Made by a program: the position numbers and the translations under genes
From: Prochilodus magdalenae
Taxonomy: Eukaryota; Chordata; Actinopteri; Characiformes; Prochilodontidae
Assembly (NCBI GenBank): GCA_024036415.1
Contig: JAMWET010001257.1
Coordinates: forward strand, 222,501 to 286,500
Reading direction: 5' to 3'
DNA length: 64,000 nucleotides
The notes under the pieces: generated by a model
The model's database searches: none
Seen by the model: the letters and a program-made list of their open reading frames with translations, nothing else
What the model was told of the DNA's origin: nothing
Shown: piece after piece, positions 38,420 through 49,576 of the stretch
Layout of the letters: every line of letters starts with the position of its first letter
How positions within the stretch are numbered: the stretch's first letter is position 1

Positions 38420-41400
38420 ATGGGGAACTGCCAGGCCTTCTGCAACCGCCCCAAAAACACGAATATCCGGATCAGTCTGCCCGCCGTCTGCTTCGTGTGG
38501 CAGATTTCCATGATCATCCTGTTCGGGGTCTTTGTGCGCTACGATGAGGAGTCGGATGCTCACTGGGTTGAACATATGCACGAGAACAACATTACAAGCC
38601 ATGTGGAGAACGACTTCTACTATAGATATCCCAGTGAGTATTGGCTCGTCAGTTTATCCTGGTTAACTGTACGGATCAGGTGGGTTTTTTGGGAAGTTTT
38701 GGGAATTGTTTGGTAGTTGGTATGTAACTCTATGTTAGATAACAACACAGTGTTTAGAAACACTTCTTTAAATGGATGGTGTTGGTGGTCTTAAAGTCTC
38801 TACAGTGGTACACTGAACAGCTCCACCTGCTGAGAGTCTGAACCAGTCCATATCCTGATACCCCACATCTACTCCTGATGTACACAGTATGGTACTCCTC
38901 CATATCTCCACCTCTAATATATATTTAGTGGTGTAAAAACTTTGATCTCTTTTTCTGCACAGTGTAAAAGCTCTAGTTCTCCTTTCAGGTTAGTGAATAT
39001 TCATGATGGACCGACCAATAGAATCGCTCCAAACCTGCTTAGTAATAAACCTGGTTCTATCAGCTCCACTGCAGGGTAAGGAAGCTGCTCCATCCTCCTG
39101 TACAGCTCCATTCTGGAGGGTTTTAAGGTGGACTGTACAATTCCATGAGAGGGTTTTAAGGTGGACTGTATAATTCCACGAGGGCTAGTTTATAGTTTGG
39201 CGTCTTCACTTTCATTCTACAGTAAAGCTTTAAGATCCACATACGGAGAACCTGCTACGAAGAGCCGTCTCTAAACTTTTGACTGCTAGTGTATATCCTT
39301 CCTGTTGGAACAAAACCATGTAACTTTACTGGGAATGGGAAAATGGGAAAGACTTGTCAGTTTGACCAATGTAATTTTGTGGGAATGTTTTTTTCTCCAG
39401 TCCTCATGGAATTTCAAAAGGTCAAAAGCAACAGGTACTTTTAAAAACTGAACAATTCCAAAAAGTTCAGGAGAATCTTCCCTGAAATTCCCATCACCAA
39501 ACCTTACTCCGTAAAATTCCTGTAAGCATTAAGGGATAAAGTCAACGAATTTGACTTGGCATGTCTGTTGGCGTAGTCCCTCCTGAATGCACCTGGTTTA
39601 CCGTAACTCTCCTCTCCCCCCTCCACCCATCCCCTGGGCAGGTTTCCAGGATGTTCATGTGATGATCTTCGTGGGTTTTGGTTTCCTTATGACCTTCCTG
39701 AAGCGCTACAGCTTTGGTGGTGTAGGCTTCAACTTCCTGATCGCCGCCTTTGGGATCCAGTGGGCCCTGCTGATGCAAGGCTGGTTCCACTCACTGGATC
39801 CCGTCGATGGGACCATCAGAATTGGAGTGGAGAGGTAAGAACTGTTTGGTATTGTGGTTATGTCACCAGGCAGTGCCTAAGCATCTACCTACCTAGCAGA
39901 AGGTGGAGGAACCTGAAAGGTCTGCCACATCTTAGTCATTAGGGAGCACAGGGTGATTTCATAACTCAACCATTTATTGACATGGCGCCACATCCTCTGC
40001 GGTTTCAATTTAATTCCTTTCATGAGTGCCGGGAGTCAGAGTTGACAGACGTGATCCAGTTGAACTGGTTCTGCTGCCAACTGCTACAGCGCAAAACCTC
40101 AAGCACGCTATGACCCATGTTTTTTCTCCCCTCAGTATCATCAATGCGGACTTCTGTGTGGCTGGGAGCCTAATCGCGTTTGGAGCCTGTCTGGGTAAAG
40201 TCAGTCCTGTGCAGCTGATGGTGATGACGCTGTTTGGAGTCACCTTGTTTGCAGTGGAGGAGTACATCATCCTCAGCCTTATTCATGTAAGTCATATAGG
40301 TCCACATCCACACTGGGCCTTCGCGGGGCAGTTGTGGGCTGGAGGTTAGGGAACCAGCCTCGTAACCAGAGTGTTGCTGGTTCGATTCCCTCAACGGACA
40401 GCGAGGAAGACTGAGGTGCCCTTGGCCAAGGCACCTAACCCCTAAATGCTCCCCGGGCGCCGTGGGTAGGGCTGCCCGCCGCTCTGGGCGAATGTGTGCT
40501 CCCTGCCTCCTAGTGTGAGTGTTCACTAGTGTGTGTATGTGGGTGTTTCACTTCACAGATGGGTTAAATGCGGAAGACGAATTCCTCTATGGCCCTGAAC
40601 TCTCTAATGATTGGCCTTGTAACTCCTTTCCCAGGCAGGTGCCACCATCTTGTAGCTCCAGTGTATGGGTGTAGAATCGCAGACTGTAGCCCATATGTTG
40701 ACTGTAAACCCTCAGCCCAGCTCCACCACTGGTCATTTTACAACCTCCATTGGATCACTGTTGTACCAGATGGCTCATATATCCAGCCTAAAGCAGTTCC
40801 GTGCTCAGAATTTTGTTTTTTGTTGTCAGATCTGGAGCTAAGAGGCTAACGATGCTAACAAACACTAGGAGTCAATAGTCACAACCCCAAAGCCTGCTTG
40901 TATCCCATCCGGATCTTAATACAGCATGCACAGACCTGTGGTTTCGGACACGCTATGACTGTGCGAGCTATAAATCATGCCTTCCCTTCATGTGCATGTT
41001 GTCATTGCATCGCACTGCCTCCTAAAGCACAACAAGCCTGTTCCAACTCAGTGAAGACCTTGAACAACTTGAGACATGCTTTGGGGATGTGTTTACAGAG
41101 CGTTTTGGGTGACTATTGACTTCTACTGCGATGGCCACCAACCCTCCACCTGGAGATATGCTTCATGGAGAGTCTAGTTCATGAGTGCACAACTCGGGTC
41201 CTGGAGGGCCGGCGTCCAGCACAGTTTGGAGGTTTCCCCATTCATAGGCATTCCCTAAACCTGGCAACTAGCACCTGGACGCAGTCAGGTGTATCTGGGT
41301 GGGCTTCGGCCTTTCAGGACAAGAGTATATTACTGGGGCCATATTACCGAAACTTCCTAACCTTTTTTCTCTGAGGCAAAGGCTACCTTCATCTTATCTT

Positions 41401-43735
41401 AAGTTAAAAAATCTAAAACTAAACACCCAGGGTCCATCAGCTCTTATATCTGAGCAACCGTCCGTACACTCACAGCTGAAACATAAACACGAATCATAAT
41501 GATATTAAAGCTGTTAGTTAGTCATCCAAACAGCTCGTGTTACCGATGTAGAAAAGGCCAAACACTAAAGTAAAGTTAAGCTGTAAGTTAGGAATGTAGT
41601 AAGAGCGCCCCCTGCTGTTTATCAGAGCATCACCTCTCCCCAGTTTCAGTTTCCATTTCCCAAAGATTTAGTTAAATGTAATGCTATTCCACCTAGTAAA
41701 CTGCCCCATGTTCAGCTCCTCCTCCTGATTATTCACCTCTACCCTCACTGTAATACTCCATCAGAGCAGTTTCCATCAACCTTTACACAGGAAGGTATAT
41801 GAGGGCACGGTGGATGCAGTGCCTGGGATTTTTAAACACGGATAGAATAAAACCCTCACAGTGAAAAACGCTACAGTGGACATAAATACGAGGTCATTAC
41901 GCTGGTTATAGTTTTAGTGGACTCTGTTGCCAGTCAGCCGTAGAAATGGACACTGTTGGGGTTGATACCGATGTTAGGATGTTAGTGTAGTACTGGGTTC
42001 GTGTTTGGAGGTAATGGAGGAGATTATAAAGTTAGAACTGCTGTTCTGTAATACATACTGTCCTAAATTCAGTCCATCTGTGTACTAGCCCTGCCCATTA
42101 GGTAACGCTAAAGCTGATCAAGGAGATGTTGATGAGCTGGATGGGCGGGATCTGCAGGAGGGTAGATCTATAGTTTGTTAGCACTGGTTAGCCTCATAGC
42201 CAGACACGTCTTGGCTAATCACCCACCGTTTGAGAAGGTTAAAAAATAATTTCCATCAAATTATTTATGACCTCTAAAGTCTCTAACTGTAGGTGGCGCT
42301 AGCAGGTCTGTATGGATGAACCAGCTTTTGGCTGATTCCTACCCTGGAGCTCTAATTATGCTCATCTGAACTTCCTGGTTCAGGGTAAAGATGCAGGTGG
42401 CTCCATGACCATCCACACCTTCGGGGGATATTATGGTCTGACCATATCGTGGATTCTGTACCGGCCGTTTTTACATCGGAGTAAACCTCTACAAGGTTCC
42501 CACTACCACTCGGACGTCTTCGCTATGATAGGTGAGTTACATCGGCTTATTCGGGAAACAAGTTTCCACATGTGTAGCATCAAACCTGCTCCCTGAAGGC
42601 AGCGATGCGTCTGACGACGGCCTATCTCTTCCCAGGAACCCTCTTCCTCTGGATGTTCTGGCCCAGCTTTAACTCTGCCATAGCGAACCATGGAGACGGA
42701 CAGCACCGAGCAGTCCTCAACACCTACCTGGCCTTGGCCTCCAGCGTTCTCGCAGCCTTCGCCATCTCCAGCCTCTCGGCAAAAAGAGGCAAGCTGGACA
42801 TGGTAATTTCCCATGGCACTCAGACCATGTGACAGTAATTGTTGCGTGATGATTGATGGCCGCTCTGCTGACAGAGCTTGACGTGTCTGTTCTTTGTGGT
42901 TTAGGTTCATATCCAGAATGCCACCCTAGCTGGAGGCGTTGCCATGGGTACAGCAGCTGAATTCATGATCATGCCCTACGGCTCGCTCATCGTTGGCTTC
43001 TGCTGTGGGATCCTCTCCACCTTGGGCTACCTGGTGCTCACGGTGAGTGCGGTTTGTTGGACTGTGAGTTCGTGCCGAATCCGAATGTCCGGTGTCAATG
43101 TGCTGATTTCTGCACCCAGCCGTTCCTGGAGACCCGTCTGAAGATCCAGGACACTTGTGGAATCCACAATCTGCACGCTATGCCTGGCTTACTGGGAGGT
43201 GTTATAGGTGCCATCACGGCCGCCACCGCAAGCGAGTCTGTCTATGGGCGTGAAGGGTGAGTGTGGCTCACTGGGTGGTTGGCATTTCCTGTAGGCTTTA
43301 TCTGCATATCCCGGTATGTAGTTTCTGAATGTCAGTAAGAAATGAATCACAGAATTCCCAGGTAATAAAACAGGAAAGCAAAGATAAAAAAAAGAAAAGA
43401 GAGAAGCAAAAAAGGACAGAAGGAAGGAAGGAAGGAAGGAAGGAAGGAAGGAAGGAAGGAAATCCTAAAACAGAAAAGATGAAAGAAAGAAAAGAGCGAC
43501 AGTAGAAAAAGAGAAAGAAAATGTAAGGAAGGAAAAATAAATAAGAAAGGAAGAAGAGAAAGGACAGTGATACAAAAAAAAACACAAATGAAGGATGGAA
43601 GAAGGAAAAATGAGAAGAAGGACAGACGAAAAACTGAAAGAAAGCGGGTAAGAGGAAAGAAAGAAAAACATCTGGGCAACAACAAATAAAAATCAGTCAG
43701 GCAACAGAATAAAATTTAGAAATAATACTATAAAC

Positions 43736-43804
<69 letters not shown>

Positions 43805-46800
43805 GAGAAAATAAAAATAAGAGAGAATGGAAAAGAAGAGGAGAGAGAAGTTAGAGGAGGAGGCAGACAGGGAGGGCAGAGTGCAGCAGGAGCACTTCAA
43901 ACAGCCAATCAGCTTCAAGATCATCACTGTAAGAGTAGAACTCTGTTTAATTAATTAGTTTATTATTATTATTATTATTATTATAGTAGAATATTACAGA
44001 AATATAAACATACTGAAACTCTCCTCTCTTTCTCTGTCTCTGTGCCTCTGTGCCTCTGTGCCTCTGTGCTCCATGTCTATGTGTCTCTGTGTTTTCATGT
44101 CTCTGTCTTTGTGTCTCCATGTTCCTATGTTTCTCTGTCTCTGTTCCTGTGTCCCTGTGTCTCTCTGTGTCCGTGTTCCTGTGTCTCTGTGTCTCCTTGT
44201 CCCTGTGTCTCTGTGTCTCCTTGTCCCTGTGTCTCTGTGTCCTCATGTCTCTGTGTCTCCTTGTCCCTGTGTCTCTCTGTGTCCGTGTCTCTGTGTCCAT
44301 GTCCCTGTGTCTCTGTGTCCTCATGTCTCTGTGTCTCCTTGTCCCTGTGTCTCTCTGTGTCCGTGTCTCTGTGTCCATGTTCCCGTGTCTCTGTGTCCTC
44401 ATGTCCCTGTGTCTCTCTGTGTCTGTGTCTCTATGTTCCTGTGTCTCTGTGTCTCTGTGTTTCTGTGTCTCTGTGTCTCCTTGTTCCTGTGTCCCTCTGT
44501 GTCCGTGTCTCTGTGTCCATGTTCCTGTGTCTCTGTGTCCTCATGTCTCTGTGTCTCTGTGTCCCTGTGTTTAACAGGCTGATTAGCACCTTTAAGTTCG
44601 AGGGAGAGTTTGCCAACAGGACAGTGAACACACAGGGAGCTCATCAGGCCGCTGGACTCTGCGTGGCTCTCCTCTTTGGACTGGGAGGTGGAGCGCTGGT
44701 GGGTGAGTGCTGCGCTCATTCAGCTCCTCTGATGTTCCTGTAGCAGTGAAAGCCTGAGCCTGTGTCCATAAGAGATTAACGGAGGTTTGTCACGTAGGTG
44801 GCATCCTGAAGCTGCCGATCTGGGGGGACCCGGAGGACGACAACTGCTTCGATGATGAAGTGTACTGGGAGGTGAGGGAGGGTGGAGTGCTTGTGCTGAA
44901 TAATTTGCACCACTAGATGGTGCTGTTGGACATCATTACTGTTCATAGACAGCAGGCTTGATGAAGTCATTTAGATGCAAGACAGCAGGTGTCCTCTGAC
45001 ACAGTACAATAGCTTTATATACAGTATATTATAAGAAAATATAAAAAAGTATATCACATAAACAGCATGTATTATAAATATGAGATTTATTATATATCAG
45101 GTTTATTATATATTTACTGGAACTTGTTTCCGTGCAGCTGCCAGAGGACGAAGAGACCATCCCTGCTATTATTGAGTACAACAACCAGAGCACCATCAAG
45201 AACTTTGTGTAAGTCGGGTCCTTTTATGACACACCATGTCAGTTCCTCCCTGTAGACCTTCACTGGAGTAACAGTACTAAAGTACGTACCTTCAGATGTA
45301 CTTAAGTATGGAGAGTAACAGTACTAAAGTACGTACCTTCAGATGTACTTAAGTATGGAGAGTAACAGTACTAAAGTACGTACCTTCAGATGTACTTAAG
45401 TATGGAGAGTAACAGTACTCTAGTGTCTCTCAGTCCACCAGTCTTTAATAGAAGCTCATTCATTAGTCTGACACTGACGTCTATTCACATCATCTTCAGC
45501 ACAGAACACTGAAGGAGAGCAGGTTCCATTATCTAGAACCAAGCTCTATCCAACAGGTCAAAACAAGATGACTGCTGTACCCTGATTGGTGGGCTCGCTT
45601 GACGCTAGCATATCAGTATATCTGTATGTAGTATATATACTGACCAGTACACAGAGAAGTCTGAGTATGGTTGTCCTGTAATCTTTAATCTTACAGTTAG
45701 ACTTAACCATATCATGAAGTATTCTTGCCTTGTACTAAAGACATCCAGTGCGGTATTCATTTGGAACCGTTGATCAACAAAGAATGCAGATATGATCTCA
45801 ACCCTGAGTCCCGTTTATGTTAATATGTGTAGTCCACTGGTAAGTCTACCTACAGTACGGCTAAAATAGATTTTATGTATAAATATATAACCTACATTTA
45901 AACCTAGTTATATGATATATAATGAGTAATCTTTAAAATAATATATAAGTAGTAAGCTATATGCTATATTGTGTATAAAGTGGTTGGTGTGGCTCAGCGG
46001 TTAACACCCACCAGAGAGCTACTACCCCATGTGGGAGATGGGGGTTCGAGTCCCAGTCTAGGTAGCAAATGCTGAGCTACATCAATAAAGGTACTTGGGC
46101 TCCTAACACTGCATTGGCCCACCTGTAAAACCAATAACCGTGTAAGTTGGTCTTATCGATGTTCGAAGTATTTCCAAAATAGTGACTTTACAGAAGAGGC
46201 CAAAAACCTCATTGAGTTTGAATGGAAGTCAGTGGAACTGGATGCTTTGGGTCATTTCTGTTGGTCCATTCATCATGAAATTTTCACACAGTGTAAACTA
46301 CCACTGCTCCATTCAAATGATAGTTAAAAGTGAAAATCTGAAAAAATGGAGATATGTGTTTTATTTTGGACAGCAACAAAATATTTATAAATAAAATTTT
46401 ATTTATAAGTACATTTAAGTGTAGTTATATGTAAGTAACTATAAAAGTATTTTGTCAAGTACTTTACAGTACAAAACTACAAAATTAGTAGTTTGCTGAG
46501 AGTATATACTTAAAAATACTAGAAATAACAAAAAAGTGGGATAGAAGTATATAACGAGTGAACCATGTGTAGCCATAAGTTTACTTTTAGTAAATATGCT
46601 ATACAAACTAAAATGTAGGTGTAGACTAGGTGTGTAGTCAGGGTTTAACACTCCTACACCTACAGTATACTTAACGAGAACTACATAAACTACAAGGTGG
46701 CCAATTTAGTCCCAAGACGTCCTGAAATAGTACACTTCCCAGTTACTACCAGTTCCCTGATATTAGTATACTTACTACAGTGAAGTATACTTAGGAAATG

Positions 46801-49063
46801 TACTTAAACGATACCTAAGTTTCCTCAATAAACTGAACCTTAAGTATACTTTTTTTGTAAAGGTGTACACAGCTTTTTGATCTGACTTGCAGTTTGAGGA
46901 AAATTCCAAATTTTAAATTTAAAAATGAATGGGCCAAAAAACTACACGCCCATCTACTGTACATCTGCTTGACCTACAGACACTGTTTCACATACACTAT
47001 CTCAGGGCAGACCCCTGAGCACAAATTCAGTGTTGGTCTGACTCGCACCCATTCTGCACGTTCATCCCATAGACTCCCATTCATTTTCACCTCCATTCAA
47101 ACCCTGCTATCTCCTTTAACCTTCAGCCTCCAAACTGAATGTATTCACTCAGGGCAGACCCTCAAACTCTAGTCCACCGCCATACTGACCCCACACCCCT
47201 CTGTGTGTCATTTATGATTTTTTATTTCTACCATAGACTTCCATTCATTTTCACCTCCATTCAAACCCTGCTATCTCCTTTAACCCACAGCCACCAAACT
47301 GAATGTACTCCCCTTAGGACAGATTCCCAAACTCTAGTCCACTGCCATACTGACCCCACAACCCTCTGTGTGTCATTTGACTTTTTATTTTTTCCATAGA
47401 CTTCCATTCTTTTCTAGAAACACCTTAGCTTAAGCTACACAATCAGTCTGCAGTTTCTCCAGGTAAACTCTTTTCTACACATTCTTTAGATATTGAAGAA
47501 AGGATGTAACTCTCCACTCTGGTCTAGTGTGAACAACCAAAATGCTAATGGCTTAACGCAGCTGTAAACTGAGCATCGTCTGTGACCTCACAAACATGAA
47601 CAATAAGGATCATACAGGCCGTCCGACCATTCATACACAACACTCGCTTCATTCATGACAGCAAGACATACACATGTCAGAGCTGCTATCCAGAAATCTG
47701 GCCCTGGCCTAAGCTTAGACTCAGTACTGAGCACAGAGCTGCTTTGTAGTTAGTTTGTGAAGCACTGAATTAAGTGACTGGATAAATAAACATGGGTCAA
47801 TACAGGCACACAGCCATGCAACTGCATTCTGCTGAATCACCACTTGGGGGCACTATATGCTTAAAAATATAGGCCTCATAAAGGGTTCTTTGAGCAGTGG
47901 CATAGGAGAACCACTTTTGGTTCTCCAAAAAAAAAATAAAAAATAAAAAAAGGGAAGAACAAAAACCCAGCATTTTCTGTTTCTGTTGAAATGACAGATT
48001 TTACTGGACATATTTAAACACCCTGGAGACTGACACAGCCATCTCCTGTTCACCTGTTCCACACTTGTTAGTGTGTTAGTGTTAGTGTGTGTTAGTGTGC
48101 TGTAAGTAGTGTGTCGGTGTACAGTAACTCAGTAAGTGTAATGTGTTAGTGTACTGTAAGTAGTGTGTCGGTGTACAGTAACTCAGTAAGTGTAATGTGT
48201 TAGTGTGCTGTAAGTAGCGTGTCGGTGTACAGTAACTCAGTAAGTGTAATGTGTTAGTGTACTGTAAGTAACGTGTTGGTGTACAGTAACTCAGTAAGTG
48301 TAATGTGTTAGTGTACTGTAAGTAACGTGTTGGTGTACAGTAACTCAGTAAGTGTAATGTGTTAGTGTACTGTAAGTAGTGTGTTGGTGTACGGTAACTC
48401 AGTATATGTAATGTGTTAGTGTGCTGTAAGTAGCGTGTCGGTGTACGGTAACTCAGTAAGTGTAATGTGTTAGTGTACTGTAAGTAGCGTGTTGGTGTAC
48501 AGTAACTCAGTAAGTGTAATGTGTTAGTGTACTGTAAGTAGTGTGTCGGTGTACAGTAACTCAGTAAGTGTGATGTGTTAGTGTGCTGTAAGTAGTGTGT
48601 CGGTGTACAGTAACTCAGTAAGTGTAATGTGTTAGTGTGCTGTAAGTAGCGTGTTGGTGTACAGTAACTCAGTAAGTGTAATGTGTTAGTGTGCTGTAAG
48701 TAATGTGTTGGTGTACAGTAACTCAGTAAGTGCAATGCGTTAGTGTACTGTAAGTAGCGTGTTGGTGTACAGTAACTCAGTAAGTGTAATGTGTTAGTGT
48801 ACTGTAAGTAGCGTGTTGGTGTACACAAGTTGTTAAGTACATCTGAAGGTACATACTTTAGTACTGTTACTCAAGTGGAGGTCTAAAGGGAGGAACTTCG
48901 ACTGGACAGGTAGTTTACCTTGGGGACTCTACTTTAACTCAATTACATGGTCTGTGTACTTCGTCCACCGCTGCCAGTAATGAACAACAGCTAGTGCTTA
49001 ACGCTGTAACGATGGGTTTTTATCCACAGGGCGGAGGCCAACTTCTCAACAGATACAGTCTGA
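38420..49063 (+). CDS. rhcg: Rh family C glycoprotein ammonia channel, copy 2 (11 exons)
   Basis: Tandem paralogue of the gene at 23921, with the same channel function expected. Exons: 38420-38633, 39642-39834, 40136-40286, 42384-42531, 42636-42802, 42905-43042, 43120-43256, 44578-44702, 44798-44871, 45138-45208, 49030-49063; 483 residues, all GT-AG. Exons 2-7, 9 and 11 equal copy 1 in length. Exon 1 is 12 bases shorter, exon 8 six longer and exon 10 nine shorter. Visible: MGNC start, sequon N57-[15 protein letters not shown] with Asp189 and pore His197, [11 protein letters not shown] with pore His356. Copy 2 has an extra sequon, N396-R-T, in the loop before the last helix, which should be extracellular. 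The end is STDTV. Retained intron 10 would stop at TAA 45210-45212 after 473 residues. Introns 3, 7 and 10 are swollen by repeats. Confidence 0.93.
38634..39641 (+). other. Intron 1 of rhcg copy 2
   Basis: About 1.0 kb. It includes the interspersed fragment at 39055-39175 shared with 18175-18290, and the remainder is unique. No similarity to intron 1 of copy 1 is obvious by eye. Confidence 0.6.
40325..40585 (+). mobile_element. SINE with a different head, in rhcg copy 2 intron 3
   Basis: Sequence GGAGGTTAGGGAACCAGCCT, B-box-like GCTGGTTCGATTCCCTC, then GAGGTGCCCTTGGCCAAGGC, CACCTAACCCCTAAATGCTC and GGGTTAAATGCGGAAGA. This arrangement is a common tRNA-type SINE in otophysan fish (recognised from memory). 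It is unrelated to the SINE at 6605. Confidence 0.75.
40586..42383 (+). other. Remainder of rhcg copy 2 intron 3
   Basis: Contains a fragment at about 41180-41290 with ACTCGGGTCCTGGAGGGCC, a widespread fish DNA-element signature. CTCF-like motifs are at 41603-41617 (reverse, CAGCAGGGGGCGCTC) and 42288-42300 (TGTAGGTGGCGCT). No exon is supported. Copy 1 intron 3 is only 103 bases. Confidence 0.6.
43376..43800 (+). repeat. Purine-rich GGAA tract with TTA and GA microsatellites
   Basis: Within rhcg copy 2 intron 7: (GGAA)n at about 43419-43462 inside a longer A/G-only stretch to about 43660, then (TTA)n at 43738-43767 and (GA)n at 43768-43799. Leu/Phe/Ser-rich reverse frames are artefacts. Confidence 0.9.
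44028..44573 (+). repeat. TGTGTCTCTGTGTCC minisatellite ending at an exon
   Basis: About 545 bases of pyrimidine-biased repeat units (TGTGTCTCTG, TGTCCTCATGTC, TCCTTGTCCC). It stops just before the TTAACAG acceptor of rhcg copy 2 exon 8 at 44578. The 233- and 174-aa Cys/Val/Ser frames are artefacts, although the longest also runs through exon 8 in a non-coding phase. Confidence 0.9.
45980..46158 (+). mobile_element. tRNA-derived SINE in rhcg copy 2 intron 10
   Basis: GTGGTTGGTGTGGCTCAGCGG (A box), GGGGGTTCGAGTCCCAG (B box), then the shared body, ending early in GTGTAAGTTGGTCTTA. It is directly followed by the reversed MITE. Confidence 0.8.
46165..46382 (-). mobile_element. MITE copy (GTCGCTGTCC family), reverse orientation
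   Basis: Contains AAAAACCTCATTGAGTTTGA and ATTTTGGACAGCAACAAAAT, the inverse of the 5067-5327 interior and end. Decayed. Confidence 0.7.
46985..47410 (+). repeat. CTCAGGGCAGAC-type tandem repeat, two to three units
   Basis: Same family as 11535-11960 and 52325-52640: TATCTCAGGGCAGACCCCTG, CCATACTGACCCCACAC, CCATAGACTTCCATTCATTT and CTCCATTCAAACCCTGC. Flanks 46383-46984 and 47411-48062 show no gene. At 47838-47851 CCACTTGGGGGCAC is one mismatch from a CTCF core. Confidence 0.75.
48063..48834 (+). repeat. 54-bp minisatellite, about 14 units
   Basis: Each unit contains GTAATGTGTTAGTGTACTGT, then AAGTAGTGTGTCGGTGTAC and AGTAACTCAGTAAGT. Units are highly similar, with a few recurring variants (GTA/GTGCTGTAAG, AGTAGC/AGTAAC), implying recent expansion or homogenisation. 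54 is divisible by three, hence the 248-aa reverse frame, which is an artefact. It lies in the last intron of rhcg copy 2. Confidence 0.93.
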
Positions 49064-49576
49064 TGAAGCCCGAACCACTGGGACACTCTTACATGGTCAG
49101 TGGAACAGTCCCCTAGGTACAGCCAGATGTCCCGAACAAAATAATCAGCTTCAGTAGTCAGCCCTCCTGCTGGACATCTACATTCCTGTGAGGTTCAGTC
49201 CCAGCCCAGATGTGTTTAACATGGCTGTTCCAGGGTCTTCGATTAGGTGGCTCGACTGTGCAGATCATTTAGGGAATGAATCTCAGGGCAGATCTCCAGG
49301 AGGAGGCTTGAAGACCACTGCTCTGCTGTTGACCTTCGGCTCTCTAAACTTTTTAAGACAACGGTCCTTCACTAAATGGCCTTGAGAAAAAAATTCCCCA
49401 TTAAAATGCACTGACACGGGAAGATACTGAAATTCACCAGTGTTTACCAAATTTGGGATTTGTTTTTAGATAAGAACAGAATCTAAATGTAAGAAAGCTA
49501 TTGGTGAAGTAGTTCCACTGTTTCTAAGCTAAATGACTCAGCATATTAGCCTTTAACCTGTAAATGTGCAAATAAA
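49064..49576 (+). other. 3' flank of rhcg copy 2 with candidate poly(A) signal
   Basis: Probable 3' UTR. An AATAAA at 49571-49576 is about 510 bases after the stop. 49190-49320 resembles a common DNA-element fragment (ending in GGAGGAGGCTTGAAGACCACTG). The site choice is inference. Confidence 0.45.

Larger units (their letters stand above)
45262..48883. mobile_element. 3.6-kb block bounded by inverted repeats in rhcg copy 2 intron 10
   Basis: The left end CTGGAGTAACAGTACTAAAG then TACGTACCTTCAGATGTACTTAA is the inverse of the right end at 48834-48880 (TTAAGTACATCTGAAGGTAC, then ATACTTTAGTACTGTTACTC). The left end is itself repeated about three times with a 47-bp period (45266-45420). Inside are a SINE, a MITE copy, the 11535-type repeat and the 54-bp array. 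Either a large non-autonomous element or two facing small elements; I cannot decide. Confidence 0.55.

Noticed and set aside
44042..44743. 233-residue Cys/Val-rich frame that runs through an rhcg exon
   Set aside because: It is in the wrong phase for exon 8 and starts in the TGTGTCTC satellite. The correct phase gives Rh-family sequence with proper splice sites.
48082..48828. 248-residue reverse frame, [17 protein letters not shown] repeats
   Set aside because: 54-bp satellite artefact in an intron.
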